Positions 41,001 through 53,000 of a DNA stretch of 64,000 nucleotides are shown here, one piece after another (the first letter of the stretch is position 1; each line of letters starts with the position of its first letter). The DNA is taken from assembly GCA_034231615.1 (NCBI GenBank), contig CM067316.1, positions 23,459,791-23,523,790 on the forward strand. Reading direction: 5' to 3'. A program made the position numbers and the translations under genes. The stretch is from Meghimatium bilineatum (Eukaryota; Mollusca; Gastropoda; Stylommatophora; Philomycidae). The notes below the pieces were generated by a model. It was not told the origin of the DNA. It worked only from the letters and a program-made list of their open reading frames with translations, and ran no database searches.

Positions 41001-44000
41001 ACTTGTTGATCTCACATTATCAGCTAGGCTCAATGCTCCTGCACCTTCAGAAAAGTTGTGATGCTAGAGATGGCTATAATCAGAACGGATACAATCACTA
41101 TTGACAGCATCATGTCCCTCAGACATGTCGGACACAGAGCTAGTGTCTCTATTACCGGTCATATAGGCCAATGGAGCAGTATCTATGTCTAACTCCCAGA
41201 ATTCTTTATCACAAGAATCACAAAGCTTAAGAATTTCATTACAAATGGCTTCCATTTCAACTCAATTTGAACTGATCGGAATAGAACAACCAATAATTAA
41301 ACTATAGCTCTGATATTTCGCGTCCTTCCAAACGCATTACAGGAAAATAAAGTTTTATTATTGCTAGCCTCATTTCTACTCTTCTCTGATTAGTAACCGT
41401 ATATATAATGTTTTTCATGGTTAGAAGATTGCATTTTGTGCATGCACGCCACTGACAGCTGTGAGAGAATACACAGTGCTCAGTGTGTGCACACACCAAT
41501 GATGTACTAAAAGTTAATATATAATTGAAATGTTTTCCAAAATATAAGAAATGCCTTCTTTTGCAGAAATCGGTGAGTGAATGTGGTTTTTTTGTTTTAG
41601 GTAATGTGAAATAATTTTCCTGCATATTAAATCTGATTTTGCAGCACTTATGTTTTAAAAAAAATTTCTATTCTACTTCTGCAGACAGCAACAGTTTACC
41701 CTGCCATTTTGTTTGGTGTCTGCCTGCTTCTGAATTTCTTTATTTGGGGTAAACATTCATCAGGAGCTGTAAGTAACTTTTCATTGTCTGCATTCAAACT
41801 GATTAGATACCACATATTTCACATGCAAAGATAGGAACATCTCATAAGTGTGATTGTGCCATAGACAAAATTATTGCAGAATATCTGTTGCAAAAGTACA
41901 CAGATATAAAAAAATTGATAACTTGTTAAAATAGATAACAAGCTATCTATTTTTCACTATTATTATTCCAGGATGAGCTTAATGTAAAGCAGAGAACTAC
42001 TTTTACAAAATTAATATCTGTGGAACTTTTGCACTCTTAGTTTTAACAAGAGATAAAACATCTGTGTCTGGAAACAAGAAATTGGAGGGCCATGTGGTGT
42101 CACCAGTTTGACATATCAGGGAATTTTATGACCATGCACAGGTCAAGAGTTCAATTCAAGGGATCAGAAATTTCAGGAGAGACAAGAACTAACTTAAATA
42201 AATTAGTAGTATTTAATGTTACTATTATGTAATTTACCATAATGTTATTTATATTAATTCACATGCATCCTCTCATTAGTCATGCACAACATCAAAATAT
42301 CATTCATTTTCAAGCGGAACTCATTGATTGCAGAATATTTTACTTTATTATTTTTATTTAAAAAAAAATTAAATTCATTATATTATCATTTCATATATAA
42401 CATACCAGGCGGTTGTGGTGTAACATACACAATCCTAAGGTCATGGGGACTGGATTACCACAACACTAACCTCCACTATTATTTGATAGTTTTAAAGCTC
42501 TGATATACCGAATTGGACTAACATCCACGGTTGAAAGCTACATGCCCCACCATAAGAAGTACATTTATGTAATCAAACCTAGCCAAAAGCAGGATTACCA
42601 GAATCATCTAAGGATATATTACTAGAAATATCCTGGGTGTCGTGGCTGCCAAAACCACAAACACAATTATTTTATGATTAAAAACACTGATATATTTCAT
42701 CTAACGCTTCTGTAATGAGTATATCTCACCATAAGAGGTAATTTTTATTTAATAAAACTATTTTTTGATAACCAAGTTGGACTAGCACCCACACTTGAAG
42801 CAAGCATAATTCACCATTAGAGGTATTTTTATATAACTGAATAATTTCCAACCGCAATATAAATTGATAAATTATTGCCACATTGAACATGTTAGTGCAT
42901 GCTACAAAAAATTAATTTGTTTGCGATCTAAGTATGGTCAATGTATAATTCCGATCATATTATTATAAAAAGGAGTTATTGTAACCATATTTATCAATTA
43001 AAACAAGTTCCATTATTTGGAAATTTATTACGTAAAATGCGTGAACAAGTTTGACACTTTAGGAAGCAATTGAAAATAATGCGACAACTAAATTAACAAC
43101 AGCAAACAAAATAAATATATTATCTGTTAAAATGTGCACAGTAATTCACAGATAGAATTAATTTTGCACACTTTTGTTTGGAACACTACACTAGCACTGA
43201 ATAACTCAGTAGGTAGTTTAAACAATTGTTGTTAGGATTTTTAGTTGTACAATTCTCAAAGTAAATTCTAATAATGTTTATTAAGTGTGTTCTGTTCACT
43301 GAATCGCCACCAGGCAGGTAATTAAAGACAGCTGGACAATAAATATGTCAGGTTCAGTAACGTCTACCAAGACAAACCAAAGTATCACATTAATAACGGG
43401 AAGGAATTGTAGTGTTATAATCAAGTTAATTTGTGAGTGCACAGTAGAAGATGTCAAAAACAAAACTCCTAAATGCATACTTTATAACTGCCCAATATAC
43501 AAAGAGAACTGACTTTGCCAGAAGATACAGAGTTTAGGTAAAATCTATGCGGTGGCTGATCTTACCTGGAGAAGGTCGTCCTCTGCTCTGGCAACATAAT
43601 TGACAATATAGCATTATCACAGAACTGAACGTACAAGAAAATTAGTTATGTATAATTTACAAGTTAGAGTTACATTCGCAGATAATTAGGGTTGGAGTCA
43701 GAGGATAAGTATGGAGATGAAAACAAAATGATGCTCATTATAAGTATTTCCAGATGTTGAAAGTTGTAATAAACATGTGCTTGTTAACTTTTGTAACTTT
43801 ATTTCACAGGTACCCTTTACAACCATGCTTGCCTTGCTGTGTATGTGGTTTGGCATATCTCTACCATTGATTTTCATGGGCTTTTACTTTGGATTTAGAA
43901 AGCAGGTGATTGTCTCAGTTTTGACTGTCTGATATACTTATAAAACACCATCTTCATTCCAACATTATGTTACCAGTGTCATAAAAAAACCACTCATGAC

Positions 44001-47000
44001 AAAGATTTCAACATGTGAGATGAAATGCCAGAGAAAGGCTATAAGCGCCACTAAAAGAGACTGAATGAGTAATGAAGACATCAAAAAGATAGTACCAAGA
44101 CCATATCATTAACAATATATAGAGAGACAACAGATGAACTGGTTCAGTCACTTTATGCAAATGGAACCATCAAACCAGCCGTCCAGGCGGGTTACAACAG
44201 CAGAAAGAACAGCTACAAAGCAAGAGGAAGACCAAGAACAAGATAGGAAGATTCATCAGACACTGTTAAAAAACATGGTCTAACCATGGAAAGCGGCAAC
44301 AAAGATGGTCAAAGACAGAAAACAACTCCCACAACGACTAACATCACTTGTGGAAAAGACAATAGATAGATAGATATACTTATTCCTGATGAGTAATTAG
44401 AGCATTGATGTTTGTAATTAATAATCATGGTAACAGTTATCAAAAGTTACTTTTATTTCCACTGTCTATAAAATCATACCTGTATTCTTGAACAGGTAAA
44501 CATGCATTAACAAACATTGTTTAATGAGATGGAGTCTGTGAAATAATTCTAAATTCTTTAGAACAACCATGGGTTAAAATCTTACCCACCAAACCATTTT
44601 TATTGTCCATCAGACGGATCTAAAATTGATATATGTGCTGGCCTCAGCTCAGAAAGTCCCACTTGGAACTTACTTTAAAAAAAAAAAAAAGCTTGTTAGT
44701 CCCATCCTTCATGAAAAATGCTAAATTTGGCCCACTGACCTAAAGAAGATGTCTGTTTTAGAATGTCAGGGTCCCATTGTTTTGAGCAAAGAAGTAGGTA
44801 GATGTGACTAGCAAAAATTACAGAAGTCCTTTGGCATGATTACCTGAAACATGACCTCATTTTTTTAATGGTAATAGCTTTTTATGTAACCAAATTGGAT
44901 TTGCTTCCGTATTTGAAAAAAGTGTACCTTAACATAAGAGATACTTTTTAAAAAAACAAGTTTATTAATTATTTTACATGCTTATTATATATTTCAGGCA
45001 TATGAACACCCTGTCAGAACAAACCAGATCCCTCGACAAGTTCCAGAGCAGACATGGTACATGAATCCCTTTTTAGGGTGAGTATTTATCACTCTAAAAG
45101 TGAAACTAAAAAGAATCACTAAAGCTGAAAATATAGAAAAATATATTTTTATCGTGTTAGAACAAAACACTCAAAATGCATACAAGCTGGAGTTGCAAAA
45201 TCGTTTCTCCGCATTGCAAAATCTTTCCACCACCCATTCTGAAGATCTCAATAAAACTACATCTTGTGACAACATCAAACAGAAGCAGCCGTTTCAGTTG
45301 TGGTGAGTGAAAAAATACTACTAGTGAGAAAAGAAATTCCTAAGCGAAGCAACATGGAATAAAATCAAATTAAGAAAAGAGGTTAAATTACAAATTTTAT
45401 CTACTAAAGAACCAGTAAAATATGACATAATTTGAGGAAAATAGAATATAATGGACAAAGAAATAAAAAGAGCGCACAGCAGGACAAAAGAACACACATA
45501 AATGAATAATCAAAAGCAGAAAATGCCCCAAAAATTGGAAACAGCAAAACACTACATTATATAATCAAGTAACTATGTAACACAACAGTCACAACAAATG
45601 TCCCCATCAAAGATAAAAACTGAAAGCTATTATCAACAACCCATGACCAACCAAAGAGGTGGGCAGAACACTTTAATGAACTATTAAATAGACCTCAACC
45701 AACAGCTACTCCAGACTTTATCAATGACATACCAATGACAACCATGCCAGTATCATGTGAAATTTTCTCTATCACCAAATTAAAATATAGGACAGAATTA
45801 AAATATATTTCTATCCATAAGCTAAGAAACAACAAAGCCGCTGGCGTTGATGAAATAACAAGTGAGATGCTTAAAGCTTCTGATGATAACACACACAAAA
45901 CTTGCTTTCTCTTAAGAATGATGTCTGGTGCAATGAAAATCCACCTCAACAATGGAAAGATGGTATCATCATCAAACTCCCCAAGAAAGGCGATCCCTCA
46001 GACTGCAACAACTGAGGGTGGGGGGTTATCACCCTATTATCAGTCATAGGCAAGGTCTTCCTAAGCATCATCTAGGAAAGATTAAAGAATGCTGTTGATA
46101 AATTACTCACAGTAGAACAAGGAGGCTTTATATCAGCTCGCTTCTGCACAGACAACATATTTTCTCTTCGCATCATCATTGAAGAATTACTCAAATTTCA
46201 ATCCCCGCTCATAATCAACTTTGTTGACTTGAAAAAGCATTTGATAGTCTTCATCAGCCTACGTTATGGAATATTCTACAACAATATGGTTTTCCTACTA
46301 AAATAATCACTGTTATAAAGGCATTTTACACCAACTCACATTGTTGTGTTCAAACAAACGCAGAATGGTTCTAAGTTGTTACGGGCGTTTAACAGGAATG
46401 CATCATGTCCCCATTACTTTCTTGCATCTCTATTGATTGAGAAAGAGCACTGAAAATTAGCAGACAAGAATAAAATGGATTAACAATACTGTTCTCAAAG
46501 ATCTTTGCTACGCATTTGACTGACATGGCCCATTTAAGTGCAAACCACACACACCTAAGCTTGACAGTCTCCAACACTACTCAAATCAGATAGGTCTGAA
46601 AATCAACACATCAGAAACTCATATACTAGATTTCACGAGATCCAATGATGACATAGAAATTTCAAAATGTTCCATTATTAAAAGTAAACAATTTTACATA
46701 TTTAGGCACCAATCTAGCACTGGATGGAGTTACATCAAAAGAAATTTTACATCATATTGCCCTTGCAGCGGGTGCTTTCAATAAACTATGTAACATCTGG
46801 ACGTCAAATACACTAAGAAACACCACAAAACTCAGGTTTTTTAACTATAACATTATCCCTATTCTATTATATATGGATGCGAAAGTTGGAAAGCCACAGA
46901 TAACAGACTAAACATCTTTGAAAACATGCCTACGTACCATTCTGAACGTTAAGTGGAGTGACTTTAAATCTAACACTACGAGAGGAAAGCAAACAAACCC

Positions 47001-50000
47001 ATATATCTTCCTTCATTAGACAAAGGTGATGGACTTACATTGGTCATGCTCTCAGAATGAACAGCCTAAGAATTCCCCATCAGTCACTAAATTGGGTGCC
47101 ACCGGGAGTAAGAAGAAGAGGGAGATCTAGAGAGACTACAAAGAACCTTTAATAGAGAAGGCATGTCAATGAACCTAAATAACACCCAAGAAATGAAAGA
47201 CCTGGCAACACAAAGACATAAATGGAAAGCTATGGTTTCTGCCCTATACACTGCCTATGGCCCCGGAGGAACATAACATTTATCACTATTATCATCAAAA
47301 GAACTGTATTTAGAGAGTTCAATACAATAGTGGATTCCTCAATTTTCCGAGAGCTTGAGTCCTGGTATCCATTTCCTGGGATTGGGTGAACAGCAGGAGT
47401 TTTTTACGTGATTGACCCTCAGAACTGTTGACAGAAAATGAAACTAGATGCCCTGATATGCAAATAAATTACCTTAGCCAGTACACAACCTTGGATCCCC
47501 ACACAGCAAATTCTGTTAGTCTCTCTAGTCAATTTGCTAATTTTACATGCTTCTATTTCCTGTATACAAAATAATAACCAAACTGGCTAATGATTGCATA
47601 ACTATAAGGAAATGTACTGCAAGCTTTATTTCATGATCCTAAATTAATTTTATAACTATCAGCTGTTTTCCATTTTTGTTAACAAAAACATGTATGTGCA
47701 ACAATTAAAAATACATTAGGTTAGCCATTCGGAACTTATGATAAACATAACATGTCCTGTCCAAACATAACATGTCTCTCCAGATAAACATAACATGTCC
47801 TGTCCAAACATAACATGTCTCTCCAGATAAACATAACATGTCCTGTCCAAACATAACATGTCTCTCCACTAGTACCCTATAGGAATCCCTATGTAATAAA
47901 TTGGTCCAGACCAACAAAATATTTATGTGATAGCCAAAATGTGCTATATACAATCTTATACATCAAAGAATAAATTGAAGATTTTGCAAATTGTTGTGAA
48001 ATAGGAATTTTTGTTATAAAGGTGTGTTCTATATAAGGATTCCACTGTTACACAGTATTATCTGGTTACACAGTTCAAAGACTGATGATAAAGTTGTTTT
48101 TCCACTGTTATGTCTCATCACTGTACCCTGTTGTCTCCTCGAACTTACCAGAAGTACAAGGCTCAAGCTGCCAATGTTCATGGTATTGATATGCATATAC
48201 ACTCTAGCATCATGTGAACAATCAGTTATGTTAGTTGGCTTCAGCAGTCCATTTTGTAATTGTCATATGCTCTAATATAGCCTAGGTGGAATCTTGTCAT
48301 GGTAAAAAAGGGCCATCCCCCACCATAAGGAGGTCTTACTTTCTCCAGTTTCATTATCACTCTAGTAATCATATGTAGAAAGAGTTAAATGCGAAACGGA
48401 CCTTAATCAACAATATAAGAAAAAGGCAATCTTTTTTTTTTTGGCCACTTCATGAGACAGGCAGGTTTAGAGAACATAATCACAACAGGCAAGATTGAAG
48501 GCACCAGAGACAGAGGGCGACAACGTGAGAAAATATTAGACAGTTTGACAACCTGGCACGGCAAAGAAACAACAACGACTTTGATACATAATACTGTGGA
48601 CAGAGCTGTGGAGAGCCAGGACTGCCTACGCCACCCGGCATGGCACCTGATGATGATGATGAATCATATGTAATTGATGGCACACTGTTTCAGTTTGCAG
48701 TATTATAACTTATGCATATGTAATATGCACACTGTTTTAGTTTGAGGTATTATAACTTACAAAAATAGTTTTGGACAGTAGACTATGATATTTAGTTCAG
48801 AAATTTCAGATGATAATGTGAACAAGTCAGCCTTCTCCAATTTGTGATCTCAGTTACAAATAAATCAGAAATTATGTATATGAACTTTTTTTCTACTACA
48901 GAACACTGATGGCTGGGATCCTGCCATTTGGTGCCATGTTCATTGAGCTATTTTTCATCTTTACTGTAAGTAAAACTCAGTTGTAAACAGTTAAGTAACT
49001 TCTATCATCAGTCATCTTCTCACTATTGTTTCATATCAAGACAATATCACACTATCTTTACAATTGTGCACTTGCTTAAAGATTAATAACAATTATTTGT
49101 GCAGACCCAAAATTACCAATACAAAGAAGTCCAGTGCAAGCAAGATTAGTTTCTTTTCCATGCAATGGGGCTCAGGCATTTTAGCCAGTGTAGACTCATT
49201 AATGTGTATTCACTGTGTATGGCTCTAAATTATAGTATTATTCATATAAAACATTAGATCATATACAAATTAAATAATCAAACAAAAAAATGAGAGAAAA
49301 AATAAGAAAGGGGAAAAAGAGCTGGCATGAGAAAGAAACAGTTTAAGAGTGATAGATTGGGCCACAACAACATACACATCAAATGTGTTTTGGGATCAAA
49401 AGGGAAGCACAGAATAACTAACACTGGGGCTTCCCATGCATATCATAAGAGGTGATAAGTATGGTATTATGTAACTGATAAGTATGGTAATATTCTGCTC
49501 ATTATTGTATTTTATTTTTTTTAATCTTTGAGATATCACCAAGTTTGAATGTGTCAAACCATTTCTGCAAATAAAATAGCAACACAATACATATCTGTTC
49601 TCTGGACTACATCCTTCTGCAAATCTAGTAGGACTATTGTCCTGTTACAAGAAAGATCCGGCGATAGTTTGAGAACGAATGCAAATATACAAACTAATCT
49701 TTGAGATAAAGTATAAAATTGAATATAGCTATGATAATCAACAAAATTGAGGAGAAAAAAAATGTTAAACATTAAAATACATGGAGAGAAAATGCAACAA
49801 GTAGACAATCTCTTATATCTTGGTCACGTAATAACAAATTATGGTAGATGTGAAACAGAAGTTACAATGTAAATAATAAAAGACTGAAGGTACTTTCAAT
49901 GACATGAGAAAATTACTGAGATTTTCAAAAATCACAAAATAAAGATAATAGTTGTAAAGTGCTACATCTACTGTCTACTAATCTATGGTTCAGAAACATG

Positions 50001-53000
50001 AACAAATAACTAGAAGACAGAATTGATGCCTTTAAGAAGTGGACACTTTCAAGAATAGAGAGATCTTCATTAAATGAGAAGAAAACAAAGATGTTCTAAT
50101 GCCATTGCATTAGATAAAAGAATTATTAAACGAAATAAAAATATATATATATATGGGGATGCACATGCAAGAGAGTTTGAACATCGATAGTAAGGATTTA
50201 AGAATCATCAAGAATATGAACTGACAACAAACAGCAGCAATAAGAGTAGGAAATCAATTTGGCCCTTTTCAACAAATAAAGCAAGGAGTTAGACAGGCGG
50301 GTTGTGTACTTTCACCAGACCTGTTAACTTTATACAGTGAAAACATAATGCGTGCAATAGTTGATATCCCAGGAATATCAGTGGGAGGACATAACATAAA
50401 TAATTTGAGATATGCGGATGACACTGTTCTGATTGCAAAAAGAGAGGAAGACCTTCAAGAATTAATTAATGTAATAGTCGCAGACAGTGAAGAGAAAGGC
50501 TTCACCATGGACTGTCATGAAAACTAATATGGAGATGTTGAAAGAGTCAAATACGGAACAGAGCTTAATCAATAATATAAGAAAATGACAAATCTTAATT
50601 TTTTGACCATGTTATGAGACCATAAGGTTTGGAGCACATAGTCACAACAGGCAAGATTGAAGGCAGCAGAGACAGAGGACGACAATATGAGAAAATATTA
50701 GACAGTTTAACAGCCTGGCACGGCAAGGAAACATCAATGATCTTGATACATAATGCTGGAGACAGAGAGCTGTGGAGAGCCATGATCGCCTACGCCAGCT
50801 GACATGGAACCTAATGAATGAATATATGGGGACTTATTTTCTAGCACAGGTTTGATTCTCTAGTCCACTCAGAAAATGGATAACAGAGATACTGCCTATT
50901 CTTATGTTTGCCCTATTAACTCACTGAAATGTACAAGCACCAATTGGGATTTCTTGCATGCAGTGATGTTAATATTCAAACCAGTTTTTGTATGCATATG
51001 CAATATAATAATTTTGAAAACAAGGAAATCCTTGCTCAAACATAGATAAAGAGTGTACATCAATATAATGCTTATTCTCAAGGACATCAAAGAAAATATT
51101 AGTTGAAATAAGATGTTGTTGCATTGTTTGTAATAAATATTGCCATAACAAATACCGCTTCCTGTGCATGATGAATTTAAATTTTATCTCTAAGAAACAA
51201 TTGAGTGTTTACAAAGATTTGATCCTGAGCTGTCATGATTGTGAAACTGGTGTTCTAACAATGCGGTCATGCTTTCTGCTATTTTATTTAGTATGTTTTG
51301 TTTTTATTTTAATTCTGTAGGATTTTAACTTTATTTTCAGGCCATTTGGGAAAACCAATACTACTACTTGTTTGGCTTCCTATTTTTGGTGTTCATTATC
51401 CTGGTGGTGTCTGTATCCCAGATAGCAGTTGTTATGGTGTATTTCCAGTTATGCGGAGAGGTAAGTCCAGATTTAGCAGTGATATCTGTGATTAAATATT
51501 TATGTTATGATGATAATGGTAAACAAGAAGAAACAAAGATATTACACTAGAAACAAAGAAAGCGCTTTTCAACATCGTTTTCTTACCAACATTGTGTTAT
51601 CAGTGTCAAACTTTGACATTAGATTCTAGAACAATACATAAGATTAACCTTTAGGGCCCTGAATTAAAAATTAAGAAACATCCCCTTGGGCCTGAATTCT
51701 TTTTTGGAAAATTTGCGTTATTGATGGTGGGTGTTTTGAAAACATGATAACTTTTTTATTTTAAAAGATATCAAAATAATTTTTGCATATCTAAATAAAG
51801 GAGTGAATATAGTCATGTTTTTGTTTGTTGTTGTATGTATGATATGACAGTTGTGAGCAAGTTGTGAAGTTGAAAATTCGGGGGAAAATTTGCAAAACTC
51901 AATTTTCAAATCGCACATATAACTTCTTGACGACCCTAATACTTGAGCAATGTGTGGAAACATTGATAAAATCCTCATAAATACCTATACTTATTGTATA
52001 TATATTGTTTTATATCAAAACTAATATAATATGAACTAAAAACTTTAATAAAACGTGTTGAAATCGCATATAACGTCCGTCCGGTCAACACTAGGTCTAT
52101 GCCGACACGCAACGTAATTATTGTATATGCACACATGTGGCACCCCTGATACATATTATTTTTGTGTTTTTGAAGGACTACACACACATTCTTATCAAAT
52201 AACAACATATTAAACAACAATTAAAACATGTAGTCACGATCACTTAGCCATGCCAGGTGTACTCAATTTGATAGTAAAATATGGCTACAAATGGCCAACG
52301 TCGCTCTCGAAATTTGTTGGCAAAACCAGCCGACTTTCTCTGTTCTTGCTATCGTAATAAGTAAAGGAATTTGACCTTTAAACTGTGACGTATTCCTAGC
52401 TTCGTTTGGCGGGTTTTATACACCACGGGATCATTACTTCGTGAAGTTCCGTACTCGAGAATCGGGCGATGTCGTATGTAGCGGGATTGCGCCCGCAGGC
52501 ACAATGTAGCCTGTGCTCATAGGCGCAATATTGCGACCGCAGAGTCGTAAAGGTTAACACCACTGAAATGAAATGTGTGAGACGTATGATTGGAGTTAGC
52601 TTGAGAGACAAAATCAGGAATGAAGCACTAAGGAAACAATTAGGGATCAAGTCAACAATAGAATACATCAAGAAACAACAAGTTAAATGGTACGGCCATA
52701 TAACCAGACAGAAAGAGCCAAGTATTATCCAAAAAAAACTTAACAAACGATACAAAAACAGTCGACCTATTGGACGCCCTCGTAAAAGGTGGATAGATAT
52801 GTGTATTAGAAACACTCGGAAATATAACAGCGGAAGAGGCAAATAGAAGGGCAAAAGACCGTACACTCACTCTCCCCTCAACACCGAAAGGTCCATGGGG
52901 ACAGAAAGAAGAAGAAGATGATAATGGTCCTTTGCCTCTTTACACATAGTCAATGAATCCTCCAAATTGCAGCACCTCTTGTGGTTAATTTTGCTAATAT

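Larger units (their letters stand above)
40127..41517 (-). mobile_element. piggyBac-like element, copy C
   Basis: 1391 bp between TTAA sites; ends CCTTTAGCATGC and, inverted, CTTTTAGTACATC. It is the longest member and keeps an N-terminal transposase remnant at 41064-41255 (-). A separate palindromic insertion (40461-40884) lies inside. Central and C-terminal transposase parts are absent. Confidence 0.7.

Noticed and set aside
41302..41625. 107-residue - strand frame
   Set aside because: Crosses the end of piggyBac-like copy C into the flank; no motif supports a protein.
47741..47868. CRISPR-like array
   Set aside because: Regular repeats, but the intervening sequence is also repeated and the context is a eukaryotic intron; it is an ordinary tandem repeat.
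52396..52866. 156-residue - strand frame
   Set aside because: Overlaps the right end of MITE copy D and the antisense of the LINE at 52560; hydrophobic only by composition.
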